A stretch of DNA of 64,000 bases from contig JAFIEV010000022.1 in the NCBI GenBank assembly GCA_020832305.1, positions 31,570-95,569 on the forward strand, in the 5' to 3' direction. Both the position numbers and the translations under genes were made by a program. This DNA is from Cyclobacteriaceae bacterium (lineage in GTDB: Bacteria > Bacteroidota > Bacteroidia > Cytophagales > Cyclobacteriaceae). Below are positions 36,467-44,687 of the stretch, in pieces (positions within the stretch are counted from its first letter, which is position 1; each line of letters opens with the position of its first letter). A model generated the notes under the pieces. It did no database searches and was not told the origin of the DNA. It saw nothing but the letters and a program-made list of their open reading frames with translations.

Positions 36467-37180
36467 TTATCGCCATTGCATCAATGCAGAGTTAAGGGCT
36501 TCTTCGACCCTGCGGCGAGGTTTGTAAAAATAGATCATGCCATGCCCAGGGAGCATAATATCAGTATCTTCCCTTGCAAACTTCTGAAGAGATTTTATAT
36601 ACACCGGTTTGTTAAAGTCTATAGAGCCCGACCAACCAAAATCTCCCGCGAGCAAGGTGCCTATTACATCACCGCTAAATACCAGCCTCCGGTTTTCCCA
36701 GTTCAAAAAATAAGCGGTGCAACCCATACTGTGACCCGGAAGGTGCATGGCGGTAAAAGTAATTCCGCACAATTCAAATCTTTCTCCATCTTTTACGATG
36801 CGATCTACGGTAAAAGGCACAAATTTTTTATGATATAAATATCCGCAACATCGCTCATCACCGGTCGATACAGCATCAGCAGTTTCAGCGATGCTAACAA
36901 ATAAAACACCTCTTTTTTTGAGTAAATGCCCCCCCGCTGCATGATCAAAATGCGGATGAGTGAGCACACAATAATGCAGGTCTTCAGGGTCGAGGCCCCA
37001 ATAGAGCATATTATCAAAAATCTGTTCCATGGTATCGCCACAGCCGCAGTCAATCATAATCAAACCCTGATCTGTCTGGATAACATAAGAATTGCCATCG
37101 TTCCAAAGGGCACCTGGCTCATCGAAGGTCAGGCCGTTTATGTCTCCCCCAACCTGAAAAATATTGTTCAATACCTGCAT
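36467..37180 (-). CDS. MBL-fold metallo-hydrolase
   Basis: A 237-residue cytoplasmic protein with the binuclear metal motif His75-x-His77-x-Asp79-His80 (THPHFDHAAGG). Further ligands are seen in LPGHSMGC (about 149-156), FSGDVIGT and PGHGMIYFYK. The size and motifs resemble glyoxalase-II-like or lactonase-like hydrolases, but the substrate is unknown. It lies 62 bases after the phoH gene on the same strand and may be the last gene of that group. Confidence 0.85.
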   Translation of the reverse strand: MQVLNNIFQVGGDINGLTFDEPGALWNDGNSYVIQTDQGLIMIDCGCGDTMEQIFDNMLYWGLDPEDLHYCVLTHPHFDHAAGGHLLKKRGVLFVSIAETADAVSTGDERCCGYLYHKKFVPFTVDRIVKDGERFELCGITFTAMHLPGHSMGCTAYFLNWENRRLVFSGDVIGTLLAGDFGWSGSIDFNKPVYIKSLQKFAREDTDIMLPGHGMIYFYKPRRRVEEALNSALMQWR

Positions 37181-37242
37181 ATATAAAAAAGCTTTACACT
37201 AATTACGTCAGGAACAAATAAACTGACTAGCGCAACATGCAA

Positions 37243-38577
37243 TTACAACAACTCATTGGCAAGATTGGCCAATTCAGAGCGCTCTCCTTTTTCCAGGTTT
37301 ATATGCGCATACAATGGATGTCCCTGAATCCTGTCGATCAGATGAGACAAGCCATTACTTTGCGAGTCGAGATAGGGTGTATCGATCTGGTAAATATCTC
37401 CTGTAAAAATTATTTTTGTATTTTCTCCGGCCCTTGTAATGATGGTTTTCACTTCGTGCGGTGTGAGGTTTTGAGCCTCATCTACTATAAAACAGATGTT
37501 GGATAAACTTCTTCCCCGTATATAGGCCAAAGGGGTAATGAGCAATTTTTCCAGGTCCACCATTTCGGTAAGTCTTTTATATTCGCGGCTGCTTTCGTCG
37601 AACTGGTTCTGGATAAATTTAAGGTTATCCCAAAGCGGTTCCATATATGGGTTAATCTTTGATTTTATATCACCTGGCAAATATCCAATGTCTTTATTGC
37701 TAAGTGGTACTATTGGCCGGGCCAGGTATATTTGTTTAAATTCCCTTCGTTGTTCAAGGGCTCCTGCCAGGGCTAGCAGGGTTTTACCAGTACCGGCGAC
37801 ACCGGTAATAGATAACAGTTTTATTTCTGGATTTAAAATAGCGTGTATGGCAAAGGCTTGCTCAGCATTTCTGGGTTTTATTCCATACACAGTACGCTTC
37901 TCCACCAGGTCAATAAGGTTACTTATCGGGTTGTAATAGGCGAGGCCTGATTTCCGCTGGGTTTTAAGTATAAAATAATTATTGGCAACAGGTTTTTCCA
38001 GTCCAAATTGATTGAAATCAACATGACCTTGTTCATATAGCAGGTTGATGGCATCGGGATTGACATCGTTGCATTCAGATTTTCCGTTGTAGAGGGTTGA
38101 TACGTTTTTGATTTTTCCGGTTTCGTAATCTTCTGCATGCAGGTTGAGAGATTTTGCCTTAAGTCTCAGGTTGACATCTTTAGTGACCAATACCACTTTT
38201 TTATCAGGTAATTCTTCCTGCAAACGTATGGCAGAGTTGAGTATCCGATGATCGGGTTTACGTTCGGAAAAGATTTCTTCTGCATCTATTTTGCTGTTGG
38301 TGTGCATCAGGACCTTAATTTTCCCTTTAGCCTGACCATTAAGGGGTATCCAATCCTGTAATTTATGGCCCAAAGAAAGTTTATCCATTATGCGAATAAA
38401 CTCCCTGGCTTCAAAATTTTTTGTGTCGTTGCCTTTTTTAAAATTATCGAGCTCTTCCAATACCGTGATGGGTATGGCTACATCGTGTTCTTTAAAGTTC
38501 ATTATGGCATCATGCGCATATAAAATCACGGAAGTGTCGAGAACAAATACTTTTTTATCTTTGGTTTTTTTGGCCAT
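37243..38577 (-). CDS. PhoH-family PIN-domain ATPase (PhoH2/YlaK type)
   Basis: A 444-residue protein. An N-terminal PIN nuclease domain (about 8-150, VLDTSVILYAHD and the acidic DVNLRLKA) is fused to a PhoH ATPase domain (about 235-440). The ATPase domain has Walker A GVAGTGKTLLALAG, Walker B FIVDEAQNLTPHE and the sensor IFTGDIYQID. Fused PIN-PhoH proteins are reported to unwind and cleave RNA. It starts eight bases after the AlbA_2-domain gene, so the two probably act or are expressed together. Confidence 0.9.
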   Translation of the reverse strand: MAKKTKDKKVFVLDTSVILYAHDAIMNFKEHDVAIPITVLEELDNFKKGNDTKNFEAREFIRIMDKLSLGHKLQDWIPLNGQAKGKIKVLMHTNSKIDAEEIFSERKPDHRILNSAIRLQEELPDKKVVLVTKDVNLRLKAKSLNLHAEDYETGKIKNVSTLYNGKSECNDVNPDAINLLYEQGHVDFNQFGLEKPVANNYFILKTQRKSGLAYYNPISNLIDLVEKRTVYGIKPRNAEQAFAIHAILNPEIKLLSITGVAGTGKTLLALAGALEQRREFKQIYLARPIVPLSNKDIGYLPGDIKSKINPYMEPLWDNLKFIQNQFDESSREYKRLTEMVDLEKLLITPLAYIRGRSLSNICFIVDEAQNLTPHEVKTIITRAGENTKIIFTGDIYQIDTPYLDSQSNGLSHLIDRIQGHPLYAHINLEKGERSELANLANELL

Positions 38578-38585
38578 AGGTTATT

Positions 38586-39251
38586 TTAATAAGGTTTTGA
38601 TTGTTCAACGGGTTTGGTAAAATATCGGTCTTCTTTTTCGCCGGCTTCCAAAATAAGCACACCTCCCAGGACCATAGATGTAATCACACGGGAAGCTTCA
38701 GGCCGGGTAAGGCCAGATATTTCAATATACTTATTCAGCGTAATGTATCCATTGGAGCCAAGGTACTGCATCAGCACTCTTTCATGGTCTCCATACATAA
38801 GCGTAAAGCCTTTATTTTTATGCGCCAGTTTGAATATATATACCCATTCATTGCTGGCTTTTACACTTTTATCATTAATGCGTACGTAAGCCCTGCCATA
38901 TCTGGCATTGGGTTTTGGAAGCAGATAATGTGGTTTTCTTTTGCTTTCAAAAATTTCGTAAACAAGTACAGATCTCTTTTCTGACAAGCGGAGAATATGG
39001 TGGCGGAATTTTATGGGGGGTCTGCAATAATCGGCAATGGCTTTGTCGAGGATAAACTTTTCTTCGTCTACATGTTTTACGCCGGGTATGCTGCCATCAT
39101 CATCAACACCTACAATAAGGCTGCCTCCCTGACTGTTGGCAAAGGCAATGATTTCCCGTACAATTTTTTCAGGGAATGCGGCTTTTCTCTTGAACTCAAC
39201 AAGCTGGCCTTCTCCCATACTTACCAGTTCCCTTAATTTTGGAAGCTGCAT
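38586..39251 (-). CDS. AlbA_2/Schlafen-type ATP-binding domain protein
   Basis: From the ATG at 39251 it has 221 residues. The reading frame extends to 39287, but the extra twelve residues do not fit the family. The AlbA_2 (divergent AAA-4) motif VEFKRKAAFPEKIVREIIAFANSQGGSLIVGVDDDG lies at about 16-51. It is followed by a helical part and a winged-helix-like C-terminus. Such proteins bind nucleic acids and ATP and often serve as transcription regulators. It precedes phoH in an operon. Confidence 0.8.
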   Translation of the reverse strand: MQLPKLRELVSMGEGQLVEFKRKAAFPEKIVREIIAFANSQGGSLIVGVDDDGSIPGVKHVDEEKFILDKAIADYCRPPIKFRHHILRLSEKRSVLVYEIFESKRKPHYLLPKPNARYGRAYVRINDKSVKASNEWVYIFKLAHKNKGFTLMYGDHERVLMQYLGSNGYITLNKYIEISGLTRPEASRVITSMVLGGVLILEAGEKEDRYFTKPVEQSKPY

Positions 39252-39278
39252 AGTTATATCACTCTTAGATCTCAAACA

Positions 39279-39302
39279 CTCCGGCAAACTCCTATGCCGG
39301 AG
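39279..39302. repeat. Short palindrome with TGCCGGAG arms
   Basis: CTCCGGCA and TGCCGGAG form an 8-bp inverted repeat with an 8-base loop just upstream of the AlbA_2 gene. The sequence CTCCGGCATAGG recurs at 42176-42187 in the leader of the VWA gene, and its reverse complement reads through the right arm here. A related CCGGAG/CTCCGG hairpin is at 25146-25165. Confidence 0.5.
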
Positions 39303-39468
39303 ACCTGTAAAACGCTATGCTCTTGTAGCATATTATAAAGTAATCACATTCCAAACGTTCAATCCTTAATCCAAATACAACATATTAAAATTTTGAATAT
39401 AAAAAGACTGACTACATTATCTGACCAATATAAATAGTTAAATGGTATTTTAATAAACTGCCAATGAA

Positions 39469-41001
39469 TTATTTTAAGAATTCATCGTCATCTATGCCTT
39501 CATCAGCTCCCGGCAGGGTAAACATGCTGCTCAGCAGGTCTTTAAAAAGCATGCCTTTACTGAGTGGCTTCTTACTTAACATGCTGTATTCAGCCAGGCC
39601 GTGTAAAGCAAATTCCATAAAAAAGTATTTTTCATCTTCTTTTATATTGGGCTGGTATTTTTCTACCAGCACAGACAATCCCGGTATAGTACTCAACAGT
39701 TTTTTATAGGCTGCATTTGGCATATCATGGATTATGTCGATTTCGTTGCCTTCTCCAAACCATTCAATTATTTTTTTATAAGGATTGTCTTCCTTTTTTC
39801 TGACTTTTTCGGGATCGGGAAAGTATTGCACAAATTGCCTGCGAATGGCTTTACCCACCAGGTCATGCGCCACTATACCCGGGCCTTCCTGTTCTCCTTC
39901 GTATACCAGTTCAACTTTACCTGTAATGGCTGGTAAAACCCCGGCAAAATCCACAACCCTTACATGGGTTTTGTTTTCGCTATTGATCAGGGAGCGTCGT
40001 TCAGCCGAACTTTTAAGATTTTCATATGCCGAGATGGTAAGCCTGGCCGATACACCTGACTTGGCATCTACATATTCATTCGTTCGGGCTTCGAATGCGA
40101 TCTGCTCTATAAGGTCTTTGGCGAGTTCATTGATATATATCCGCGTTTCCTGATCGGGTTTAATCAACGCTTCCTGCTCAGTTATTTTTCTTCCTACTTC
40201 TATGGTTTTTGGATAATGGGTAATGATCTGACTGTCTATTCGATCTTTTAAAGGGGTAACAATACTCCCGCGGTTGGTGTAATCTTCCGGATTGGCGGTA
40301 AAAACAAAATGAATATCTAATTCAAGGCGGAGTTTAAAACCTCTGATTTGAATGTCTCCTTCCTGAAGGATGTTAAATAGGGCAACCTGAATGCGCGCCT
40401 GAAGATCTGGCAATTCATTGATAACAAAAATGCCTCTGTGTGATCTCGGGATCAAACCAAAATGTATTACCTTTTCATCTGAATATTGCAACTTAAGGGT
40501 AGCTGCTTTTATGGGGTCGACATCACCTATTAAGTCGGCAACCGAAACATCGGGGGTTGCCAATTTTTCGGTATATCTTTCATTACGGGGTATCCATTGA
40601 ACCGGCGTATGGTCACCATGTTCGTCAATCATCTCTTTTCCATACCATGAAATAGGATTCATGGGATCGTCGTTAAGTTCACTATCTCTGATCACCGGGA
40701 TATATTCATCAAGCAAGCCGATCATCATACGCGCCAGTCGTGTTTTTGCCTGCCCCCTTAGCCCCAGCAAATTGATGTTGTGCATAGAAAGTATAGCCCT
40801 TTCAATATCTGGTATAACTGTTTCGTCATAACCCCAGATGCCATCAAAAGGATTTTGCTTTTTTTGCAGCTTTTTGATCAGGTTGTCGCGCATTTCCTGT
40901 TTGATGCTTTTGGGCTTATATCCCGAAGCTTTAAGTTCTCCCAACGTGGTAATTTTTCTCAGGGACTGCACGGGTATTTTATCGTAACTTATCTGACTCA
41001 T
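39469..41001 (-). CDS. MoxR/magnesium-chelatase-like AAA+ ATPase
   Basis: A 510-residue AAA+ protein. The nucleotide-binding loop is GLRGQAKTRLAR (about 80-91). Further motifs are VFTANPEDYTNRG and a sensor-like GIFVINELPDLQAR (Walker B region, about 197-212), resembling the chelatase/RavA/MoxR group. It is encoded 33 bases downstream of a von Willebrand factor A protein on the same strand. Such pairs work as ATPase motor plus metal-dependent adaptor in cofactor insertion or protein remodelling. The client is unknown. Confidence 0.88.
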   Translation of the reverse strand: MSQISYDKIPVQSLRKITTLGELKASGYKPKSIKQEMRDNLIKKLQKKQNPFDGIWGYDETVIPDIERAILSMHNINLLGLRGQAKTRLARMMIGLLDEYIPVIRDSELNDDPMNPISWYGKEMIDEHGDHTPVQWIPRNERYTEKLATPDVSVADLIGDVDPIKAATLKLQYSDEKVIHFGLIPRSHRGIFVINELPDLQARIQVALFNILQEGDIQIRGFKLRLELDIHFVFTANPEDYTNRGSIVTPLKDRIDSQIITHYPKTIEVGRKITEQEALIKPDQETRIYINELAKDLIEQIAFEARTNEYVDAKSGVSARLTISAYENLKSSAERRSLINSENKTHVRVVDFAGVLPAITGKVELVYEGEQEGPGIVAHDLVGKAIRRQFVQYFPDPEKVRKKEDNPYKKIIEWFGEGNEIDIIHDMPNAAYKKLLSTIPGLSVLVEKYQPNIKEDEKYFFMEFALHGLAEYSMLSKKPLSKGMLFKDLLSSMFTLPGADEGIDDDEFLK

Positions 41002-41034
41002 CTATTCGAAATTCTAATTGTTAACAGGTGTGAT

Positions 41035-42138
41035 TTAAAATTCTTTTCTGCGATTGCGGTTAAAATCTTCAAAAACTAATTTGCCCAGGCCCTGCAGATC
41101 GCTGTAATAAGCATTTCCATTATTGATCTTGGTGAATTCCCTTACAAATTTTCTGAGGTAGGGGTCGGTAGCGATCATAAATGTTGTAATGGGTATTTTA
41201 AGCTTACGGCAATGTCTGGCTATAGTGAAAGTCTTTTTTAGTATTTTACTATCGAGACCAAAGCTGTTTTTATAATATTTAAGACCGACTTTCATACAAG
41301 TGGGTTTACCGTCGGTAATCATAAAAATTTGTTTATTGGCGGTCTTTTTCCTTCTGAGTATGTCGAGGGCCAGTTCCAGCCCGGCTATGGTATTGGTATG
41401 GTATGGCCCGACTTCCAAATAAGGTAAATCTCTTATTTCAATGCGCCAGGCATCATCTCCGAAGACAATTATATCAAGGGTATCATTTTTATATCGTGTA
41501 GTAATGAGTTCAGCCAGGGCCATAGCTACTTTTTTGGCTGGTGTAATGCGATCTTCTCCATACAATATCATGGAGTGAGAGATATCTATCATTAATACGG
41601 TGGATGTCTGTGATTTATAATCTTTTTCAAATACCTCAAGATCCTTTTCTGTAATCATAAAATCTCCTGCACCGTATTTTATCTGAGCATTTTTAATGGA
41701 TTCGGTCATAGCGATTTGATCGGGGCTATCGCCAAAACGAAATTCCCGGATATCGGTATTGGGCTCATCTCCCGGGCCGTCTAATTTGGTTTGATGCCGC
41801 CCCTGCTTCGATTTTTTAAGTTTTCCAAAGATTTCTTCAAGGGCACTCTTTCGTATATATTGTTCCGATTTGGCAGTTATTGATATTCGGCCGCCCTCAC
41901 CAGGTTCTTCTTTTAAATATCCCTTGTCTTTAAGTTCCTGTATAAAACTTCCAATACCGTAAGAGTCATCGGTAAGATTATATTGTTTATCGAGGCTGGT
42001 TAGCCAGGAAAGTGCTTCAGAAACATTGCCACTGGTCATGTTTATAAGTTGCATAAAAATCTCCAGCAGGTTGTCAAATGTACTGTTTGACTTATTTTTT
42101 GAAGGAATGTACTTACTGAATCGGTAGCCTTTCATCAT
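41035..42138 (-). CDS. VWA-domain protein paired with the AAA+ ATPase
   Basis: From the ATG at 42138 it has 367 residues. The frame reaches back to 42216, but that part overlaps the CCGGAG leader element and looks untranslated. The C-terminal half is a von Willebrand A domain with the MIDAS motif IDISHSM (about residues 179-185) and ITDGKPT further on. The N-terminal half is helical. Operon order VWA then AAA+ is typical of MoxR-type chaperone pairs. No metal-chelatase substrate gene is near. Confidence 0.85.
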   Translation of the reverse strand: MMKGYRFSKYIPSKNKSNSTFDNLLEIFMQLINMTSGNVSEALSWLTSLDKQYNLTDDSYGIGSFIQELKDKGYLKEEPGEGGRISITAKSEQYIRKSALEEIFGKLKKSKQGRHQTKLDGPGDEPNTDIREFRFGDSPDQIAMTESIKNAQIKYGAGDFMITEKDLEVFEKDYKSQTSTVLMIDISHSMILYGEDRITPAKKVAMALAELITTRYKNDTLDIIVFGDDAWRIEIRDLPYLEVGPYHTNTIAGLELALDILRRKKTANKQIFMITDGKPTCMKVGLKYYKNSFGLDSKILKKTFTIARHCRKLKIPITTFMIATDPYLRKFVREFTKINNGNAYYSDLQGLGKLVFEDFNRNRRKEF

Positions 42139-42378
42139 GCTTAATATTTGTTGTTCCGGATTTTTCAACAGAAGACTCCGGCATAGGGTTTGCTGCTTGT
42201 TCAACATTAGAACCAAATGCTACCCTGTAATTGTTTTAGTGAGAATGGCCTTTTTCTTTACGAATGTAAAAAATCGGGAATTTACGAACAGTTTAAGAGG
42301 AGAATTCCTTGCAATTTTACATCTCAACTAATTATAGTTCTATTAAGTAAGTAAGGTGAAAAAAATAAATGTAATACT

Positions 42379-42549
42379 ATGAAAAATGTGAAGAGAGCTT
42401 TTATGATACTGACTTTGTCGGTTGTGGGTTTGGGAATGTTTTCCTGTTTTCAAAAAACCTGTCCTACTTACTTGAAGGCACCTGTTCAATTTGAAGAGCA
42501 AATGAATGTACAACAACAGGTGGATTCAGAAGAAAATGAAAATGTATAA
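42379..42549 (+). CDS. Small lipoprotein of 56 residues
   Basis: An ATG at 42379 opens a 56-codon frame ending in TAA at 42547-42549. The product has a basic N-terminus, a hydrophobic helix (AFMILTLSVVGLGMF) and a lipobox ending in Cys23 (GMFSC). A short tail follows, with a CPTYLKAP motif and an acidic glutamine-rich end. The arrangement is that of a small outer-membrane lipoprotein. It lies between the divergent VWA gene and the convergent DUF5686-like gene. The function is unknown. Confidence 0.6.
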   Translation: MKNVKRAFMILTLSVVGLGMFSCFQKTCPTYLKAPVQFEEQMNVQQQVDSEENENV

Positions 42550-42640
42550 AGCAAAAAAATAAGGTAAAGCGGAACTCTGGGATCATGGGGTAGCTATACC
42601 CCTTTTCCCTTTGCATCGCAATTGCTTTATCTGTATAGAA

Positions 42641-43903
42641 TTACCTGTATATATTATCAACTTTGGTTCTTCGGAATTGTCTATCCAGAGATTCTTCTTT
42701 TTCGAGATCGAATTTAATGGCTCGGTATAGTGCTGTTTCGACAGGTTTGTTATACCTTCTCCAGAATCTCCGGTTATAATTATCAGCTTCCAGGTAAATA
42801 TCTCCAAACTCATTAATTTTTTCATCAGGTTGGCGCCTTTGCCTTTGTCTTATGTTAAAAATCATGAGTTCATCATGGATTTCCATATTTACAGGTTGGG
42901 ATTTGCCGGGCTTATTTCTGTCTACGATGATCCAGGTTGCTTGTCTGTCCTGGTAGCTCAGGTACATTTTTTTACGGTATTCACGGTAAATGGTCTTAAC
43001 TTTTACTCCGGTTCGTAAGAAAGAAATAGAATCAACATCTGTGCCTTTAAACCGGTAAGGATCCCATTTGTAATCGTAATTCATTTCCATAATAGCGTAA
43101 TCCTTAACCCGAATGTGAAGTCGGGCTATGTATTTTTCATAAGGATTTTCTGTTGGTAATTCTGCTGCAATTTCAAATACCTCGTGATTTTCAAAAAAAG
43201 TTATGCCGGTAAAAACAAATTCCCATTTCGGGAAAAGTTCCCTTAGATTGCCTTCAGGATTTCGTACAAAATCCCCATAAATAAAACTGGCCAGATAGTT
43301 TGCGCCTTCTTTCCAACGGTAGTTTCGAAAATCATCACTTTTCCGCGAATTAATGATTTCGGTTGAAATGCCGTTGGGAATGAGAAAGCCTTCATCAAAA
43401 ATGTCGACAGCTGCTTCAAAAAGTCGCTTGTATACAAAATTTTCCCTGAAAGAAGTTCTGTAAAAGCCAGTAAGCCGGTAAGGTTGCGTTGGTGCGTTTT
43501 TTTCTAAACTTTTAAGCGCCCTCGATACAATTTCGCGGGCGGGTATGCTCAATACAATAATGTCTGTCATCATGTAAGAGCTGTCGCTAAGATAAATGGT
43601 TAGGTTGTTCTTTTTTACATAATCACTAATTTTGTATTCGACGTTTTTAAATCCCATGGCTGAAAATACCAGGGTATCCACTATGTGCCGGTATTCCAGA
43701 TTCAGCGAAAAATTACCTTCATCATTTGAAACTACACCGATAGGTTGATTTTTTACAGTGACATGACTGAAGGGGATCACTTCTTTGGTTTTTGCGCTTC
43801 GTATAGAGCCCTGTAGATAAATCCAGTCGTCTCTCTCATTTACCTGAGCAAGTGAGTTTAAAAAGCTGAAGAATAAAAAAAATAGAAGTAGAGTAGGTCG
43901 CAT
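42641..43903 (-). CDS. Exported protein with carboxypeptidase-like regulatory domain (DUF5686-like)
   Basis: A 420-residue exported protein with a signal peptide at residues 1-20 (LNSLAQ). It has a CarboxypepD_reg-like beta-sandwich at about 27-115 (LQGSIRSAKTKEVIPFSHVTV and GVVSNDEGNFSL). The remainder resembles the DUF5686-type outer-membrane proteins but lacks their long barrel. The function is unknown, and such proteins are often linked to envelope assembly. It is a single gene with 209 bases of plain AT-rich sequence behind the neighbouring folK. Confidence 0.75.
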   Translation of the reverse strand: MRPTLLLFFLFFSFLNSLAQVNERDDWIYLQGSIRSAKTKEVIPFSHVTVKNQPIGVVSNDEGNFSLNLEYRHIVDTLVFSAMGFKNVEYKISDYVKKNNLTIYLSDSSYMMTDIIVLSIPAREIVSRALKSLEKNAPTQPYRLTGFYRTSFRENFVYKRLFEAAVDIFDEGFLIPNGISTEIINSRKSDDFRNYRWKEGANYLASFIYGDFVRNPEGNLRELFPKWEFVFTGITFFENHEVFEIAAELPTENPYEKYIARLHIRVKDYAIMEMNYDYKWDPYRFKGTDVDSISFLRTGVKVKTIYREYRKKMYLSYQDRQATWIIVDRNKPGKSQPVNMEIHDELMIFNIRQRQRRQPDEKINEFGDIYLEADNYNRRFWRRYNKPVETALYRAIKFDLEKEESLDRQFRRTKVDNIYR

Positions 43904-44112
43904 GGATAATGAAGTAAGAAAATCTATGTAAAAGTAAAAAATCGATTAATAATATTCTAACACTCTCGCCCTATTACAAAAAAATATTTTTTAAGTCCAG
44001 AAAAGCAAGACCTTAAATAATTGGTTCAGGCACAAAGCTTTTTGTTGAATATGTAAGTAAATTTCAAAAAGGATAGAATTTCGCAAGACATAATTGGCAA
44101 TAGGTAACTAAA

Positions 44113-44604
44113 TTAATCCGTTATGGGCAATGATTCCACGACTAAAGGGTCTATACATGCTTGCAGGAGTTCTGCCTGACTAAGTCCAATTACGGGGTGT
44201 ATAAAAGTCGGAGCGATTTCTGTCATGGGCTCCAACACAAATCGTCTGTTTTTTATAAATGGATGTGGAATGGTAAGGTGCTTTGTATTAAGTATAATAT
44301 CATGGTAATACAGAATATCAATATCAATAATGCGTTCCTGCCACTTTTTTATTCGTTTCCGTCCCAATTCTTTTTCAATATCAAGAATGGTTTTCAACAA
44401 AAATTCAGGGTTAAGCATCGTTTCAATTTCCAATACCTGATTGTAAAAATGCGGTTGATCTTCAATACCCCATGCTGCTGTTTTGTATATGCGGGAAGTC
44501 TTAACCACCGGGCCTGCTTTATGGCTTATAAGTATTTTTGCTGCCGATAACATAGCAAGTTTATCCCCAAGGTTACTTCCTAATATAAGATATATTCCTT
44601 TCAT
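44113..44604 (-). CDS. folK: 2-amino-4-hydroxy-6-hydroxymethyldihydropteridine pyrophosphokinase
   Basis: A 163-residue protein with the HPPK signature. It begins with YLILGSNLGDKLAML, carries ELGRKRIKKWQERIIDIDILYYHD (about 88-111), then LTIPHPFIKNRRFVLEPM. The enzyme transfers pyrophosphate from ATP to the pterin in folate synthesis. It diverges from sppA with 83 bases between the starts. A TATATTTG box on the minus strand (44626-44619) is a likely -7 element. Confidence 0.95.
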   Translation of the reverse strand: MKGIYLILGSNLGDKLAMLSAAKILISHKAGPVVKTSRIYKTAAWGIEDQPHFYNQVLEIETMLNPEFLLKTILDIEKELGRKRIKKWQERIIDIDILYYHDIILNTKHLTIPHPFIKNRRFVLEPMTEIAPTFIHPVIGLSQAELLQACIDPLVVESLPITD

Positions 44605-44687
44605 CCCTTAAAAAAAGACAAATATACAAAACACCTTTTTGCTTTAATCTGGTTTATATAATATTGAAGAAATTATTATAAACTGTT

